Assembly (NCBI GenBank): GCA_964437825.1
Contig: CAYTIH010000009.1
Coordinates: forward strand, 1-63,544
DNA: 63,544 nucleotides
Source: JBJFCE01 sp964437825
GTDB lineage: Bacteria; Bacillota; Clostridia; Lachnospirales; Lachnospiraceae
Reading direction: 5' to 3'
In this document: piece by piece, positions 8,264 through 17,383 of the stretch
Numbering within the stretch: position 1 is the stretch's first letter
How the letters are laid out: each line of letters starts with the position of its first letter
The notes under the pieces: model-generated
Told to the model about the DNA's origin: nothing
What the model saw: the letters and a program-made list of their open reading frames with translations, nothing else
The model's database searches: none
Program-made: the position numbers and the translations under genes

Positions 8264-9277
8264 TTATCCGAACAAATCATACAGCGTATCCAGCGAAAGC
8301 ATTTTGTCGTCCACATAAAAGTCCGCGTTTGGCTTACCCATGCGAAGCTCTGTATATTTCACTCCCCATTCCTTCATCTGTTTCTCCGTTGTGGGTTTCC
8401 AGTCAATACCGGTCACATAGCCTCTGGCAGTGAACAGTACAATTTCATTTCCCCAATCATAAAGCCTGTTAATAATCTGTATCATCTTTTCATTCGGAAG
8501 CGCCTGCGCATAGTCAAGATCCTCCCGCTTTAAAGCAATTACACCGTCAATATCAAATACAAAACGCTGACCGCCGTTTTTGATCGTCAGGTACTGCGCA
8601 GCCTTTTCAAATTCTGCAGTAGTATCGATATCAAAGTTATCCTTCATCTCAAATCCTACGATATTTTTCCCGGACATGGAATGATCTTCTACAATCACGC
8701 GCGGACGGATCACATCCACATTGCCGTTCTGATAAAGAATCTTCGGCAGCATCTGCCTTGCCATATTATACGCTTCCGGAATATCGGTCAAAATCGGACG
8801 GATTCTTCCGTTTTCCCCCATGTACCACATCTTATGGGCAACCTCTGTTGCAGGCGCAAGTGTTCTGACACAGTCAATTTCCTCATCCCGAAGCATCATC
8901 TCGATCATCGTATCAATATCTGATACGTTCCTGATCGGGTAGGTGGGCCTCAGCTGCACGATGAGATCCGGCTCATAGCCTTCATGTTCACGAAGCCAAG
9001 TAAGCGCATGTTCAAAAACTTCAATATCCAGCGCCGTATCCGTTGCATATTCCGCCGGGCGCAGAAACGGTGTCTCCGCTCCGTACTGCCTTGCAATAGC
9101 CGCATATTCTTCACTGTCCGTACTGACAATAATACGGTTGATATATTTTGACTGAATTGCATGCTCAATCGAATAAGCAATCATCGGTTTTCCTGCAATC
9201 TTCCGGATATTCTTATTTTTTACACTCTTACTTCCGCTTCTGGCAGGAATCAGAGCAAGGATTTTCTTTTCTTCCAT
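8264..9277 (-). CDS. CMP-nonulosonate (sialic/legionaminic-type) cytidylyltransferase fused to a HAD phosphatase
   Basis: The N-terminal half (residues 1-230) is a NeuA/acylneuraminate cytidylyltransferase with the IPARSGSKSVKNKNIRKI nucleotide loop at 10-27 and QLRPTYPIR at 108-116. It should activate a nonulosonic acid with CTP. The C-terminal third (about 237-337) is a HAD-type phosphatase domain with FVFDIDGVI (D242, D244), FTARG at 282-286 and YVDDK at 321-325. Such HAD domains occur alone in capsule and heptose clusters. The fusion could dephosphorylate the NeuB product or a precursor; that is inference. It stands alone between a terminator and a 300-base gap, about 38 kb from the NeuB gene that would supply substrate. 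Exact sugar unknown. Confidence 0.8.
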   Translation of the reverse strand: MEEKKILALIPARSGSKSVKNKNIRKIAGKPMIAYSIEHAIQSKYINRIIVSTDSEEYAAIARQYGAETPFLRPAEYATDTALDIEVFEHALTWLREHEGYEPDLIVQLRPTYPIRNVSDIDTMIEMMLRDEEIDCVRTLAPATEVAHKMWYMGENGRIRPILTDIPEAYNMARQMLPKILYQNGNVDVIRPRVIVEDHSMSGKNIVGFEMKDNFDIDTTAEFEKAAQYLTIKNGGQRFVFDIDGVIALKREDLDYAQALPNEKMIQIINRLYDWGNEIVLFTARGYVTGIDWKPTTEKQMKEWGVKYTELRMGKPNADFYVDDKMLSLDTLYDLFG

Positions 9278-9411
9278 GAAACCCTCCCATTTATTCTTAT
9301 TTATTAAAAACCGCTATCGATCATACTACCGCTTTGTTCAAGCCTTATTGAACCATATTGAATCCTTTCATAAATACATATAGGCAATTACGAAACTCAC
9401 CGGATGTTGCT

Positions 9412-9464
9412 GAAATTGCACAAATGCCTAATAAATACCTTTACATAATAACATACTCCGTATT
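9412..9464 (-). promoter_or_regulatory. Candidate promoter of the neuA-like gene; otherwise empty gap 9278-9576
   Basis: The minus strand has TTGCGG, 18 bases, then TATTAT, a fair SigA match, about 150 bases before the gene. I see no coding sequence or strong hairpin in the remaining 300 bases, and no clear SigD element. Confidence 0.35.
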
Positions 9465-9576
9465 CCTTCCGCAACCGAACATAGCTGTACGCAAAATAAC
9501 ATAACAGCAGCCATATAAACAGAACGCAAAAGGTGAGGTCAACACACGTTTCAAACGGCATGTTCAAAAGCAGTTA

Positions 9577-11349
9577 TCATTTCCGTGGAGCATGATTAGG
9601 AAACGAAAGCAAGACTTCATGCAGCGGAATATGGCGCATGCCCTCAATATAGCTGCCGCCCTCGGTTGCGTTAATCACTTCCGTTCCGGAGACATCCTCG
9701 CTGCGCAGTCTCCGCTCCATCCACTCCCTGTAAATAATAAATTTATGATCCGCGCAAACACTGCCGCCGCCCCATGCTCTGACCGGAATCAGCTCCTCCA
9801 CATCGGTCGCCACCCGGTTTGAGGTTCCCTGCGCATGCGCCAGATTATCCGTATATGCAAGATCCAGTCCAAGGAAGATAACCTTGGACGCTCCCAGTCT
9901 GACGGCAACGTCCAATGCCGTTGTGCTGACGGAACCTCCCGTCTGATATAGCTTCAAATCCAGCAGCTTGGCGGCTGCTTCCGCTCTTGGATACCCCTCC
10001 TGAAAAATCAAATAGTGCTCCGCCGAATATCCGGTCATAAATTTATGGTTTGCCGTGGATAGCATCAACATCGGCACTCCGGCCTGTTCCACACCGTAAA
10101 TCTGTCCGACCACCCGCTCATTGGCATCTGTTACAATCACATAGTCCGGTCTGATTCCCATGCCGAGCAGCTTACGAAATACGGTTCCGGCTGCAACCAC
10201 AATACTGCCGGGTGCATGATACTCCTTGAGCAGTGCAATATTTTTGTCCAAAGAAGGACCTGCCGCTATGATAAAAACAGCCTTTCCCTGCACATGCTCT
10301 TTTAGCTCATCCACCGTATGAATCCTCTCAGGCTCCTTGTCAAGACCGCTCAAATTTGCATCAAAATTCCCCTGCAGCAGCAGCTTTGCATTGCGATAAG
10401 AGCTATCCTGAATAAAAAACTGCTCATAACGCCTTCTGATTTCATCGTCCGGTATCCCCCTAAGGGACGGATAATGAATGCACAGCTTGTGGCCTGTCAA
10501 ACCGATGGCCTCCGACAGCTGTCGGAGCTTCGGATCATAGTGCAGATACAATCTCTCCTGCAAAGGCTGCTCCATAAAACAGTACTTCATTGCAAGCCAA
10601 AGGAGATTTAAATCCGTTTCATACATATGTACCGGGTAATTTCCCTTAAGCTTCCAATATAACGTCACTCCATGATAGCCCATGCCGCAGCCCAAAATAT
10701 GATACGCTTTTGCTTCCTCATCCACGATATCGGAAAGCCAATTCTCCGCCTCCTCATAGGGATCCTTATTGGAATGCAGATAATAGCTCCAGGTTCCTTT
10801 CTCGATACGGCACGTAGGATATCCCACGCTGGTCGGCTCGATACAATAAGCAGTCTCTCCCGAACGATATCTATGATTTTCATTCGAAACAGAATCCGCC
10901 TGCGGACGGTACGACCGGATCTGCTTTGCAAGCTCGGGATTCTGTTTTTCCAGAGCTTTCAGATTTTGCTCCAGATAATCATACTCCAGGGTCTGCGTCT
11001 GCTGCGTATCCTGACATCCCTGTCTGATCATATCCAAAAGCGCCGTCAAAAAAGGATATGCCTGCATTTCGACCAGATCCGCCAATAGCACATAATCCTT
11101 CTGCTCCTGAGCGTTTAGCATTCCCTGTAAAATATTCATAACATAAGCCGGTTCCACTGTAATTCCAAGAGATTCCATCTGCTGTCCGTTTTGTAACACT
11201 CCCTGCAAAATCCATTGAATATTTGCAAGAAAATTTCGATACAGACGTATTCCCGCATCTAAATTACATTTTCTCAAATCGTCCACGATATATAGCGCAT
11301 AATGAGCCGCATTACGCGTCTTTTGATATAGCTCCTCTATTTTCAGCAT
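9577..11349 (-). CDS. Maf-type motility-associated glycosyltransferase (DUF115), copy 1
   Basis: A 590-residue member of the Maf/MptE-like (DUF115) family, whose known members transfer nonulosonic acids to flagellin in the cytoplasm. The Rossmann-like core shows GCGMGYHG near residue 225, the DUF115 signature IIAAGPSLDKNI near residue 362, and the conserved GGSVSTTALDVAVRLGA and LGLDLAYT segments. An all-helical N-terminal domain of about 110 residues precedes it. The ATG at 11349 with AAAGGA 7 bases upstream is preferred over a GTG at 11373. It lies between the neuA-like gene and a carboxyltransferase. A second Maf is at 48730. Confidence 0.85.
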   Translation of the reverse strand: MLKIEELYQKTRNAAHYALYIVDDLRKCNLDAGIRLYRNFLANIQWILQGVLQNGQQMESLGITVEPAYVMNILQGMLNAQEQKDYVLLADLVEMQAYPFLTALLDMIRQGCQDTQQTQTLEYDYLEQNLKALEKQNPELAKQIRSYRPQADSVSNENHRYRSGETAYCIEPTSVGYPTCRIEKGTWSYYLHSNKDPYEEAENWLSDIVDEEAKAYHILGCGMGYHGVTLYWKLKGNYPVHMYETDLNLLWLAMKYCFMEQPLQERLYLHYDPKLRQLSEAIGLTGHKLCIHYPSLRGIPDDEIRRRYEQFFIQDSSYRNAKLLLQGNFDANLSGLDKEPERIHTVDELKEHVQGKAVFIIAAGPSLDKNIALLKEYHAPGSIVVAAGTVFRKLLGMGIRPDYVIVTDANERVVGQIYGVEQAGVPMLMLSTANHKFMTGYSAEHYLIFQEGYPRAEAAAKLLDLKLYQTGGSVSTTALDVAVRLGASKVIFLGLDLAYTDNLAHAQGTSNRVATDVEELIPVRAWGGGSVCADHKFIIYREWMERRLRSEDVSGTEVINATEGGSYIEGMRHIPLHEVLLSFPNHAPRK

Positions 11350-11512
11350 GTATGATTCCTTTCTGCCGATCACAGTACCTCCGTCAGCATGGCCAGCCGG
11401 CCGATATCATGTCTGATATCATTACAATCAATTCCAACCAATCAATGGATCGGTGCGGCGGAATCTGTCTCCGCAGCATTTATTCCTTCATCAACCGTTT
11501 ATCGAGTCTAAC

Positions 11513-13129
11513 CTACAGAGGAATATTGCCATGCTTCTTTTTTACGGGCTCCACCTTTTTGCCCCGCATTGCCTGAAGCGCCTGCAAAATACGAATTCTC
11601 GTTTCTTCCGGCTTAATGATCTCATTGACATAACCTCTGGCGGATGCCACATAGGGATTCAGGAAACGATCCTCGTATTCTTTTTTACACTGCGTACGCA
11701 TAGCTTCGGGGTCCTCTGCGCCGGCAATCTTGCGCTTAAAAGCAATATTAACAGCTCCATCCGCTCCCATAACGGCAATTTCCGCAATGGGCCATGCATA
11801 TACGATATCCGCGCCCATTTCTTTGGAATTCATTGCAATGTACGCACCGCCGTATGCCTTTCTCATAATCAGTGAGATCTTCGGAACCGTTGCTTCCGAA
11901 TAGGCATACAAAATCTTAGCGCCATGACGAATAATACCGTTATGCTCCTGTGCCGTTCCCGGCAAAAATGCCGGCACATCGATCAGTGTCACCAGCGGAA
12001 TATTAAAGCAGTCACAGAATCGGATGAAACGGGCGATTTTATCGGATGCATGATAATCCAGCGATCCGCCCATGACGTTGGGCTGGTTTGCGATAAATCC
12101 TACACTGTTTCCTTCCATACGCCCAAAACCTACAACGGCATTCTGTGCAAACTCCTCCTGCACTTCAAAAAAGCTTCCCTCATCTACAATATTATGAATG
12201 ATCAGCTTCACATCATAGGGAAGTCTGGAATTATCCGGAACCAACTTCCGAATTGCAGCTGCACGCTCAGCCTCTCTGCCATTTGCCTTTTTCCCGTTCT
12301 TCTTTAATACATTTCCCAAACGGAAAAATCTGCTTCGTTCTTCCTGGGCAGCCTTGATTATAGGCGCCTTTTCTTCATAATTGGCCGGAAGATAGGTCAA
12401 AAGCTTTCGCACCCCCATCAGACAATCGTTTTCCGTATCGTATGTAAAGTGGGAAACACCGCTCTTTTTGGCATGTACCTCTGCACCGCCAAGCTCCTCA
12501 ACGGAAACCTCTTCATTAATAACGGTTTTCACCACATTGGGTCCGGTAATAAACATTTTAGAGGTATTTCTGACCATAAAGATGAAATCACAAATTGCCG
12601 GAGCATAGCATGCTCCACCCGAGCACGGTCCCAAAATCACCGCAATCTGCGGAATCACTCCGGACGCTCTGGTATGACGCAGAAACATGCCGCTGTAACC
12701 GCTCAGGGAAGAAATTCCTTCTTCAATTCTCGCTCCGCCGCTGTCATTAATGCAGATCAGAGGTGCGCGATTTTCCAGCGCCATATCCTGAATGCGGCAA
12801 ATTTTGGCGGAATGATATTCTCCAAGTGTTCCTCCGATCACCGTGAAATCCTCGCTTGTAACAAACACCAGTCTTCCGTCGATCTCTCCGTATCCTACTA
12901 CAACGCCGTCTCCGGGGAAACGCTTCTTATCCAGTCCGAAATCATCAATCCTGGATTCCATAAAGCCATCGACCTCAACAAAGGTTCCCGGATCCAATAA
13001 CACTTCAATCCGTTCCCTCGCTGTCATTTTTCCCGTCTGATGCTGTTTGTCTATTCTCTCCTGTCCTCCGCCCTTCAGAGCCTTTTCCCGTCTGCTGTCC
13101 AGTTCTTTTTCCGCTTCTTCCCAGGTCAC
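11513..13129 (-). CDS. Biotin-dependent acyl-CoA carboxyltransferase (propionyl-CoA carboxylase beta / methylmalonyl-CoA decarboxylase alpha type)
   Basis: A 538-residue two-crotonase-fold carboxyltransferase. It starts with a RREKALKGGG...RIDKQHQTGKMTARERI segment and has the GGARIEEGISSLSGY acyl-CoA site around residue 130 and the GGAYIAMNSKEMGADIVYAWP biotin-side motif near 430. It ends MRGKKVEPVKKKHGNIPL as the family does. It transfers CO2 between carboxybiotin and an acyl-CoA; the acyl specificity cannot be read. No biotin carboxylase, biotin carrier or membrane decarboxylase subunit is nearby, so partners must be elsewhere. It has its own promoter and is metabolically unrelated to its neighbours. 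Confidence 0.88.
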   Translation of the reverse strand: MTWEEAEKELDSRREKALKGGGQERIDKQHQTGKMTARERIEVLLDPGTFVEVDGFMESRIDDFGLDKKRFPGDGVVVGYGEIDGRLVFVTSEDFTVIGGTLGEYHSAKICRIQDMALENRAPLICINDSGGARIEEGISSLSGYSGMFLRHTRASGVIPQIAVILGPCSGGACYAPAICDFIFMVRNTSKMFITGPNVVKTVINEEVSVEELGGAEVHAKKSGVSHFTYDTENDCLMGVRKLLTYLPANYEEKAPIIKAAQEERSRFFRLGNVLKKNGKKANGREAERAAAIRKLVPDNSRLPYDVKLIIHNIVDEGSFFEVQEEFAQNAVVGFGRMEGNSVGFIANQPNVMGGSLDYHASDKIARFIRFCDCFNIPLVTLIDVPAFLPGTAQEHNGIIRHGAKILYAYSEATVPKISLIMRKAYGGAYIAMNSKEMGADIVYAWPIAEIAVMGADGAVNIAFKRKIAGAEDPEAMRTQCKKEYEDRFLNPYVASARGYVNEIIKPEETRIRILQALQAMRGKKVEPVKKKHGNIPL

Positions 13130-13194
13130 CTTGAATTCCTCCCATAGTTTTCATTCAATAGCGTTTCAAATAATTTGATATTCAAACCTTTTAT

Positions 13195-13222
13195 ATTATA
13201 TCACGCAACTCGAAAAAGACAA
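13195..13222 (-). promoter_or_regulatory. Promoter of the carboxyltransferase gene
   Basis: TTGTCT (13217-13222) and a perfect TATAAT (13195-13200), 16 bases apart on the minus strand, about 65 bases before the start. Confidence 0.6.
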
Positions 13223-13249
13223 GAGTGAAATATATTTTCTGTGAAGCGC

Positions 13250-14368
13250 CTATACCTGCTCCTCCACCATCTGAAGCGCAGCTGCAATCACCTTATCCAT
13301 ATCATAATATTTGTACTGTCCCAGTCTGCCGCCGAATAAGACATTCGGTTCGCCTGCTGCCAATTCCTGATATCTTGCAAATAATGCATCATTTTTTTCA
13401 TTATTCACAGGATAGTACGGCTCATCGCCCTTTTTCCACTCGCTTGGATATTCCCTGGTGATCACAGTGGTATCCTGCGTACCAAACTCAAAATGCTTGT
13501 GCTCTATAATACGGGTATACGGAACTTCACGCTCCGTATAATTCACGACCGCGTTTCCCTGATAATTATCGCAATCGGAAAGCACCTCCGTCTCAAATCT
13601 CAAAGATCGGCACTCAAGCGCTCCGAGCCGATAATCAAAGTATTCATCAATCATACCTGTATACAGAACCGACGCAAACTCATCCGCCTGATCTCCCTTA
13701 GCCGCATTCTCTGCCAGAAACGCCTTATATTCGATTCCCGTTTTGACCGGAATCCCGCTCAGCATCTGTTCCACAATTTGGGTATAGCCGCCCTTGGGAA
13801 TTCCCTGATATGCATCATTAAAGTAATTGTTATTATAGGTAAATCGAAGGGGCAGACGCTTAATGATAAACGCCGGAAGCTCACTGCAATCGCGTCCCCA
13901 CTGCTTCTCCGTATAACCCTTGACAAGCTTTTCATAAACATCACGTCCGACCAGTGAAATCGCCTGCTCCTCAAGATTCCGCGGCTGCGTGATACCGGCC
14001 TTGGCAATCTGCTGTGCAATCTTCGCTTTTGCCTGCGCCGGTGTTTTGATCCCCCACATCTTGCTGAAGGTATTCATGTTAAAGGGCATATTATAAAGCT
14101 CATCCTTGTATACGGCAATCGGTGAATTGATATAATTATTAAACTCTGCAAACTGATTGACATAATCCCAGATTTTCTTATCAGAGGTGTGAAAAATATG
14201 AGCGCCATACATATGGACATTGATATCATTGATCGACTTGGTATAGACATTGCCCGCAATATGATCCCGCTTGTCTATGACCATGCATTTTTTCCCTTTT
14301 TTCGTCATTTCATAGGCAAACACGGACCCAAACAGCCCCGCCCCTACAATTAAATAGTCGTATTTCAT
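13250..14368 (-). CDS. glf: UDP-galactopyranose mutase
   Basis: Flavoenzyme converting UDP-galactopyranose to UDP-galactofuranose for cell-surface glycans. It has 372 residues, normal for the family. The FAD-binding YLIVGAGLFGSVFAYEM is at the N-terminus, followed by the GNVYTKSINDINVHMYGAHIFHT region and the C-terminal motif PNVLFGGRLGQYKYYDMD. A -10 TATAAT lies upstream near 14425 with a poor -35. It shows that galactofuranose is probably one component of the surface or flagellar glycan. Confidence 0.95.
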   Translation of the reverse strand: MKYDYLIVGAGLFGSVFAYEMTKKGKKCMVIDKRDHIAGNVYTKSINDINVHMYGAHIFHTSDKKIWDYVNQFAEFNNYINSPIAVYKDELYNMPFNMNTFSKMWGIKTPAQAKAKIAQQIAKAGITQPRNLEEQAISLVGRDVYEKLVKGYTEKQWGRDCSELPAFIIKRLPLRFTYNNNYFNDAYQGIPKGGYTQIVEQMLSGIPVKTGIEYKAFLAENAAKGDQADEFASVLYTGMIDEYFDYRLGALECRSLRFETEVLSDCDNYQGNAVVNYTEREVPYTRIIEHKHFEFGTQDTTVITREYPSEWKKGDEPYYPVNNEKNDALFARYQELAAGEPNVLFGGRLGQYKYYDMDKVIAAALQMVEEQV

Positions 14369-14459
14369 ATAAATTCCTCCCTATACATAGATCTGACCGC
14401 TTGGCAGACTTCCGGATGTTTTATTATAACACGCAGTGGGGGAATACGCCAGAAAACAT

Positions 14460-15077
14460 TCAGCTCCCGGTTTTCGTATCTTCATGATTCCGATCATTTG
14501 CTTCCATCTTCCCGTTCAGAATTTTTTCCCTCTGCTTATAATCCGGCAGGAATTGTTTCATATATCCGTGAAAAGCCTGATTATGGCTCGGTTCCAGCAA
14601 ATGTGTCAGTTCATGTACTACCACATATTCTACGCATTCCTCGGGATATTTTGCCAGCTGCAAATTAATGCGAATGGTTCCTTTCTGAACGGAACAGCTG
14701 CCCCAGCGGCTGGTCATATCGCGTATTGTCCAGCGGACACAGTGAACTCCCATGACCGGCTCCCACTTTTCGGCATATTTCCAAATCAACTCCTTTAGGC
14801 GTTCCTGCTGCTCCTTCGTCACCGCGCGGTTTTCCGATGCTTTCAAAGACTGTCCATTCTTTGATCGTTCTATCACGCGCTTTTGATGCTCCCGAACCCA
14901 TGTTTCCTTGGACCGGATAAATTCCAGTACCCGGCTGTCACTCACGCCTCCCGGCGCAGTGACCAGAATTTCCCCATGAGGAGGGCGGATATAAATATTG
15001 ATATTTTTGATTCGGCGATGATCAATCGTGATCAGCAATCCGTTAAAATTCAGGATTTTCTTTTGATAGCGGCTCAT
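14460..15077 (-). CDS. YgjP-like metal-dependent hydrolase (DUF45)
   Basis: A 205-residue protein with the zinc-type HELTH motif (VVHELTHLLEPSHNQAFHGYM, near residue 150). It also has the WGSCS and TIRINLQLAKYP segments of the YgjP/WLM-like metallopeptidase family. Family members have been described as metal-dependent hydrolases, some with UTP pyrophosphatase activity; the true substrate is unsettled. It is not obviously linked to the glycan genes. Confidence 0.85.
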   Translation of the reverse strand: MSRYQKKILNFNGLLITIDHRRIKNINIYIRPPHGEILVTAPGGVSDSRVLEFIRSKETWVREHQKRVIERSKNGQSLKASENRAVTKEQQERLKELIWKYAEKWEPVMGVHCVRWTIRDMTSRWGSCSVQKGTIRINLQLAKYPEECVEYVVVHELTHLLEPSHNQAFHGYMKQFLPDYKQREKILNGKMEANDRNHEDTKTGS

Positions 15078-15100
15078 TTATGAATAACCTCTTCTGCTTA

Positions 15101-15135
15101 TGCATATGCTGTCTTTGCATATGCTGTCTTTGCAT
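15101..15135. repeat. 15-bp tandem repeat, 2.3 copies
   Basis: TGCATATGCTGTCTT occurs twice head to tail (15101-15115, 15116-15130) with a further partial copy (TGCAT), in the gap after rfbF. Confidence 0.85.
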
Positions 15136-15153
15136 TCTTTCAATCGGCATACA

Positions 15154-15184
15154 TAAAAGAGAACCTGCGCGTTTTGCAGGTTCT
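15154..15184 (-). terminator. Terminator after rfbF
   Basis: AGAACCTGC pairs with GCAGGTTCT around an AAAACGC loop on the minus strand, followed by CTTTTATG. Confidence 0.7.
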
Positions 15185-15219
15185 TGTATGAATTCTATTT
15201 ATGCTTCCCGCCCAAACCG

Positions 15220-15993
15220 TCACCACGATTTCCACGGCGCCTTCCCGCTCTGCCACAAAGTCTCTAAAATATCCTGCTCTCTCTTTGTGTCCATGCACTG
15301 CCAATATCCCGTATGCATATAGGACATCAGCTCTCCCTCCTGTGCAATTCGCTCAAGCGGTTCCTTTTCAAAAACAGTGTTATCGCCTTTGATATAGTCA
15401 AAGATTGCCGGCTCTAAGACCATATATCCTGCATTAATGGGCGCTCCATCCATCATGCTTTTTTCACGGAAGCTGCGCACGGCATTATCTCCGCCGATAT
15501 CAAGCACACCCTTTTGCTGCTCCAGTCTGACTGCCGTAAGGGTTGCGATCTTTCCATGGTTTTCATGAAACTTCACAACATCCAATATGTTGACATCACA
15601 GACGCCGTCGCCGTAGGTCATCATAAACGTCTCGTTTCCGATATACGGCTGAACTCGCTTGATTCTGCCGCCGGTCATTGTATTCAGACCGGTGTCAACC
15701 ACAGTAACCTTCCATGGCTCGGAATATTGATTATGAACAATAATTTTATTCCCCTGCGTAAAGTCAAAGGTAATATCCGAGGTGTGAAGGAAATAATCGG
15801 CAAACCATTCTTTGATTACATGCTGCATGTAACCCGCACATATGATAAATTCATTAAAACCATAATAAGAATATTCTTTCATAATATGCCATAAAATAGG
15901 CATTCCGCCAATTTCGACCATCGGTTTTGGCTTATATTGTGATTCTTCAGATATTCTGGTTCCTAAACCGCCTGCTAATAATACAACTTTCAT
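15220..15993 (-). CDS. rfbF: Glucose-1-phosphate cytidylyltransferase
   Basis: Makes CDP-glucose from CTP and glucose 1-phosphate, the entry point to CDP-linked dideoxy sugars. It has 257 residues, the usual length, with the nucleotidyltransferase loop LLAGGLGTRISEES, then PKPMVEIGG, IICAGY and MMTYGDGVCDVN. The expected next enzymes, CDP-glucose 4,6-dehydratase (RfbG) and RfbH, are not in the window. The SDR protein at 25463 could act later in such a pathway. Upstream lies a palindrome-rich non-coding stretch. Confidence 0.93.
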   Translation of the reverse strand: MKVVLLAGGLGTRISEESQYKPKPMVEIGGMPILWHIMKEYSYYGFNEFIICAGYMQHVIKEWFADYFLHTSDITFDFTQGNKIIVHNQYSEPWKVTVVDTGLNTMTGGRIKRVQPYIGNETFMMTYGDGVCDVNILDVVKFHENHGKIATLTAVRLEQQKGVLDIGGDNAVRSFREKSMMDGAPINAGYMVLEPAIFDYIKGDNTVFEKEPLERIAQEGELMSYMHTGYWQCMDTKREQDILETLWQSGKAPWKSW

Positions 15994-16058
15994 CTTCCAT
16001 TACCCCACATAGACTTCATATGACACTTGAGTTTCTCTTATGCTTTCTGTAGCAGTAT

Positions 16059-16258
16059 ATCATGAATCTGCGATTCATGATCCAATTCATCGCTCGCCGA
16101 ATGTGCTTGCACATTCTTCTCGCTTGCGCTCATTATATCATGTTCACTCGCAAGCCCGCACCTTCGGTGCTTTATCGTCTGCTTCGCAGACTGCCTGCTC
16201 GTTAATAGCGCAAGAAAAACAAATGCCGCTTCGCGTCGCTTGTTTTTCTTTTGCGCTT
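16059..16258. repeat. Cluster of five consecutive palindromes in non-coding DNA
   Basis: Within 200 bases lie ATCATGAATC-tgc-GATTCATGAT (16059-16081), GAATGTGC-tt-GCACATTC (16099-16116), GCACC-ttc-GGTGC (16158-16170), GTCTGC-ttc-GCAGAC (16177-16191) and a long imperfect stem AGCGCAAGAAAAACAA...TTGTTTTTCTTTTGCGCT (16207-16258). I see no intact gene between 15994 and 16272. They may be terminators, remnants of a small mobile repeat, or both. Confidence 0.75.
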
Positions 16259-16272
16259 ATTACATCACAAAT

Positions 16273-16645
16273 TCAAATTTTCATATACTCATGTCTCCAT
16301 TTTTCATTGTGCCGAATCCTCTCGACCTCTTGATCCAGCTTTCTTGTCAGTTCGTTATCTGCTCCAGCAGCAGTTCTTTATCTTTTGCGCGTACAGCATA
16401 CCAGACATATTGCTCTTTGTTATTCATATGTTCTATCGGAAAATCTGTATCATCATAATTATCATTTTCATCAACAACAGCCAAGTGCAGTTCATTCTCT
16501 AAATTCCGGCTTCGTCTAATAAAATCATTACAATTCTCAATTGTCATATCGCAGAAATTCTTGTCCATATTCCGGCCACATCACTGTCATGCATCCATTC
16601 CGGCATATATTCTGCATCTTTCATTTCCAACTCACGAACATTCAT
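16273..16645 (-). pseudogene. Degenerate GNAT-like acetyltransferase fragment fused to an unrecognised C-terminal fragment
   Basis: Three reading frames must be joined. The first reads from MNVRELEMKDAEYMPEWMHD to about 16565 and looks like the start of a GNAT acetyltransferase. The second continues with NFCDMTIENC, FIRRSRN and HLAVVDEND, also GNAT-like, then switches to unrelated text (NNKEQYVWYAVRAKDKELLLEQI). The third frame ends NELTRKLDQEVERIRHNEKW...MKI with a stop at 16273. The tail resembles charged C-termini of nuclease/transposase-like (Rpn) proteins, but I am not sure. At least two frameshifts and a chimeric junction make this non-functional debris rather than a gene. Confidence 0.55.
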
Positions 16646-16808
16646 TTTTATCACCGTTTCTGCGCCGCTCTTTGCGCATAACAAGCTTGCTTTCAAGCAG
16701 TGCGCAGACACAAACTTGAGATTGAAAAATTCATTTTTCAATCTTTCTCCATATAAGCTTTTGGAATAATAAAATTATAAATCATATGACCATCATCATG
16801 TATTTATT

Positions 16809-17222
16809 TTATTTTGTCCGATTATTTTTTTCAACAAATTTTAGAAATTCATTATAATCCCTTATGTAGTCTTCTTCATAATACACTTCCGAAGCCAAAC
16901 ACATCAAAACTGCATCAGGCGAAAAATCATACATTTCACGCCACATATTATGGGGAACATACAGTCCTTCATAAGGCCTTTCCAAAAAAACTTTTTTCTT
17001 CTCGCTTCCATTATCTAACAGTATTTTGCAAGAGCCATGAATACATATTAATATCTGCTCCAGTTTTTTATGTGCATGGTGCCCCCTGACAACACCCTTT
17101 CCTGTATCATACATATAGTAGACACGCTTGATTTCAAACGGAATATCATTAAATTCCTCCAGTGCAACTAATTGCCCTCTTTCATCCCCATGCTGCTGAA
17201 ACTGATATTTTACAATCTGCAT
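16809..17222 (-). CDS. FdtA/QdtA-like dTDP-4-keto-6-deoxyglucose 3,4-ketoisomerase (WxcM-like cupin)
   Basis: A 137-residue cupin with the family signature GHHAHKKLEQILICIHG around residues 47-63 and the YVPHNMWREMYDFSPDAVLMCLAS strand set. Characterised relatives convert dTDP-4-keto-6-deoxyglucose to the 3-keto isomer, the substrate for a DegT-type aminotransferase. That aminotransferase is the neighbouring upstream gene, which supports the call. CAGGAGG precedes the ATG. The dTDP-glucose synthase and dehydratase (RmlA/RmlB) are not in the window. Which 3-amino-sugar is made (Fuc3N or Qui3N type) cannot be decided. Confidence 0.82.
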   Translation of the reverse strand: MQIVKYQFQQHGDERGQLVALEEFNDIPFEIKRVYYMYDTGKGVVRGHHAHKKLEQILICIHGSCKILLDNGSEKKKVFLERPYEGLYVPHNMWREMYDFSPDAVLMCLASEVYYEEDYIRDYNEFLKFVEKNNRTK

Positions 17223-17302
17223 CTTTTCCTCCTGATTTGGCGTAATCTCATTGACAACACTAATTCTCCATGTCAGAGAAGTTTACTGCAATGACACGCA
17301 AT

Positions 17303-17328
17303 GAGAAATTCGCGAAGGCAATTTCCCG
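17303..17328. repeat. Dispersed palindromic repeat, copy A
   Basis: GAGAAATT-cgcgaagg-CAATTTCCC. The same palindrome, with compensating changes, recurs at 63324-63349 in inverted orientation. Together with the hairpin at 17335-17375 it fills the 160-base gap between the aminotransferase and FdtA-like genes. Confidence 0.6.
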
Positions 17329-17334
17329 TCTGCG

Positions 17335-17375
17335 ATAGATTGAAAAATAGACGATCGAGCTTGTTTTTCCATCTA
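17335..17375 (-). terminator. Hairpin between aminotransferase and isomerase genes
   Basis: ATAGAT and GAAAAA pair with TTTTTC and ATCTAT around a central CGATCG region. It lies after the aminotransferase stop codon. It may be a terminator, although the T-run is within the stem. Confidence 0.4.
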
Positions 17376-17383
17376 TTACCTGT

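Noticed and set aside
9592..13461. Long open frames on the plus strand opposite the Maf, carboxyltransferase and glf genes
   Set aside because: They lie antisense to well-supported genes and have no protein-like composition or family resemblance.
16059..16258. CRISPR array
   Set aside because: The palindromes differ from one another and there are no equal spacers; no cas genes are present.
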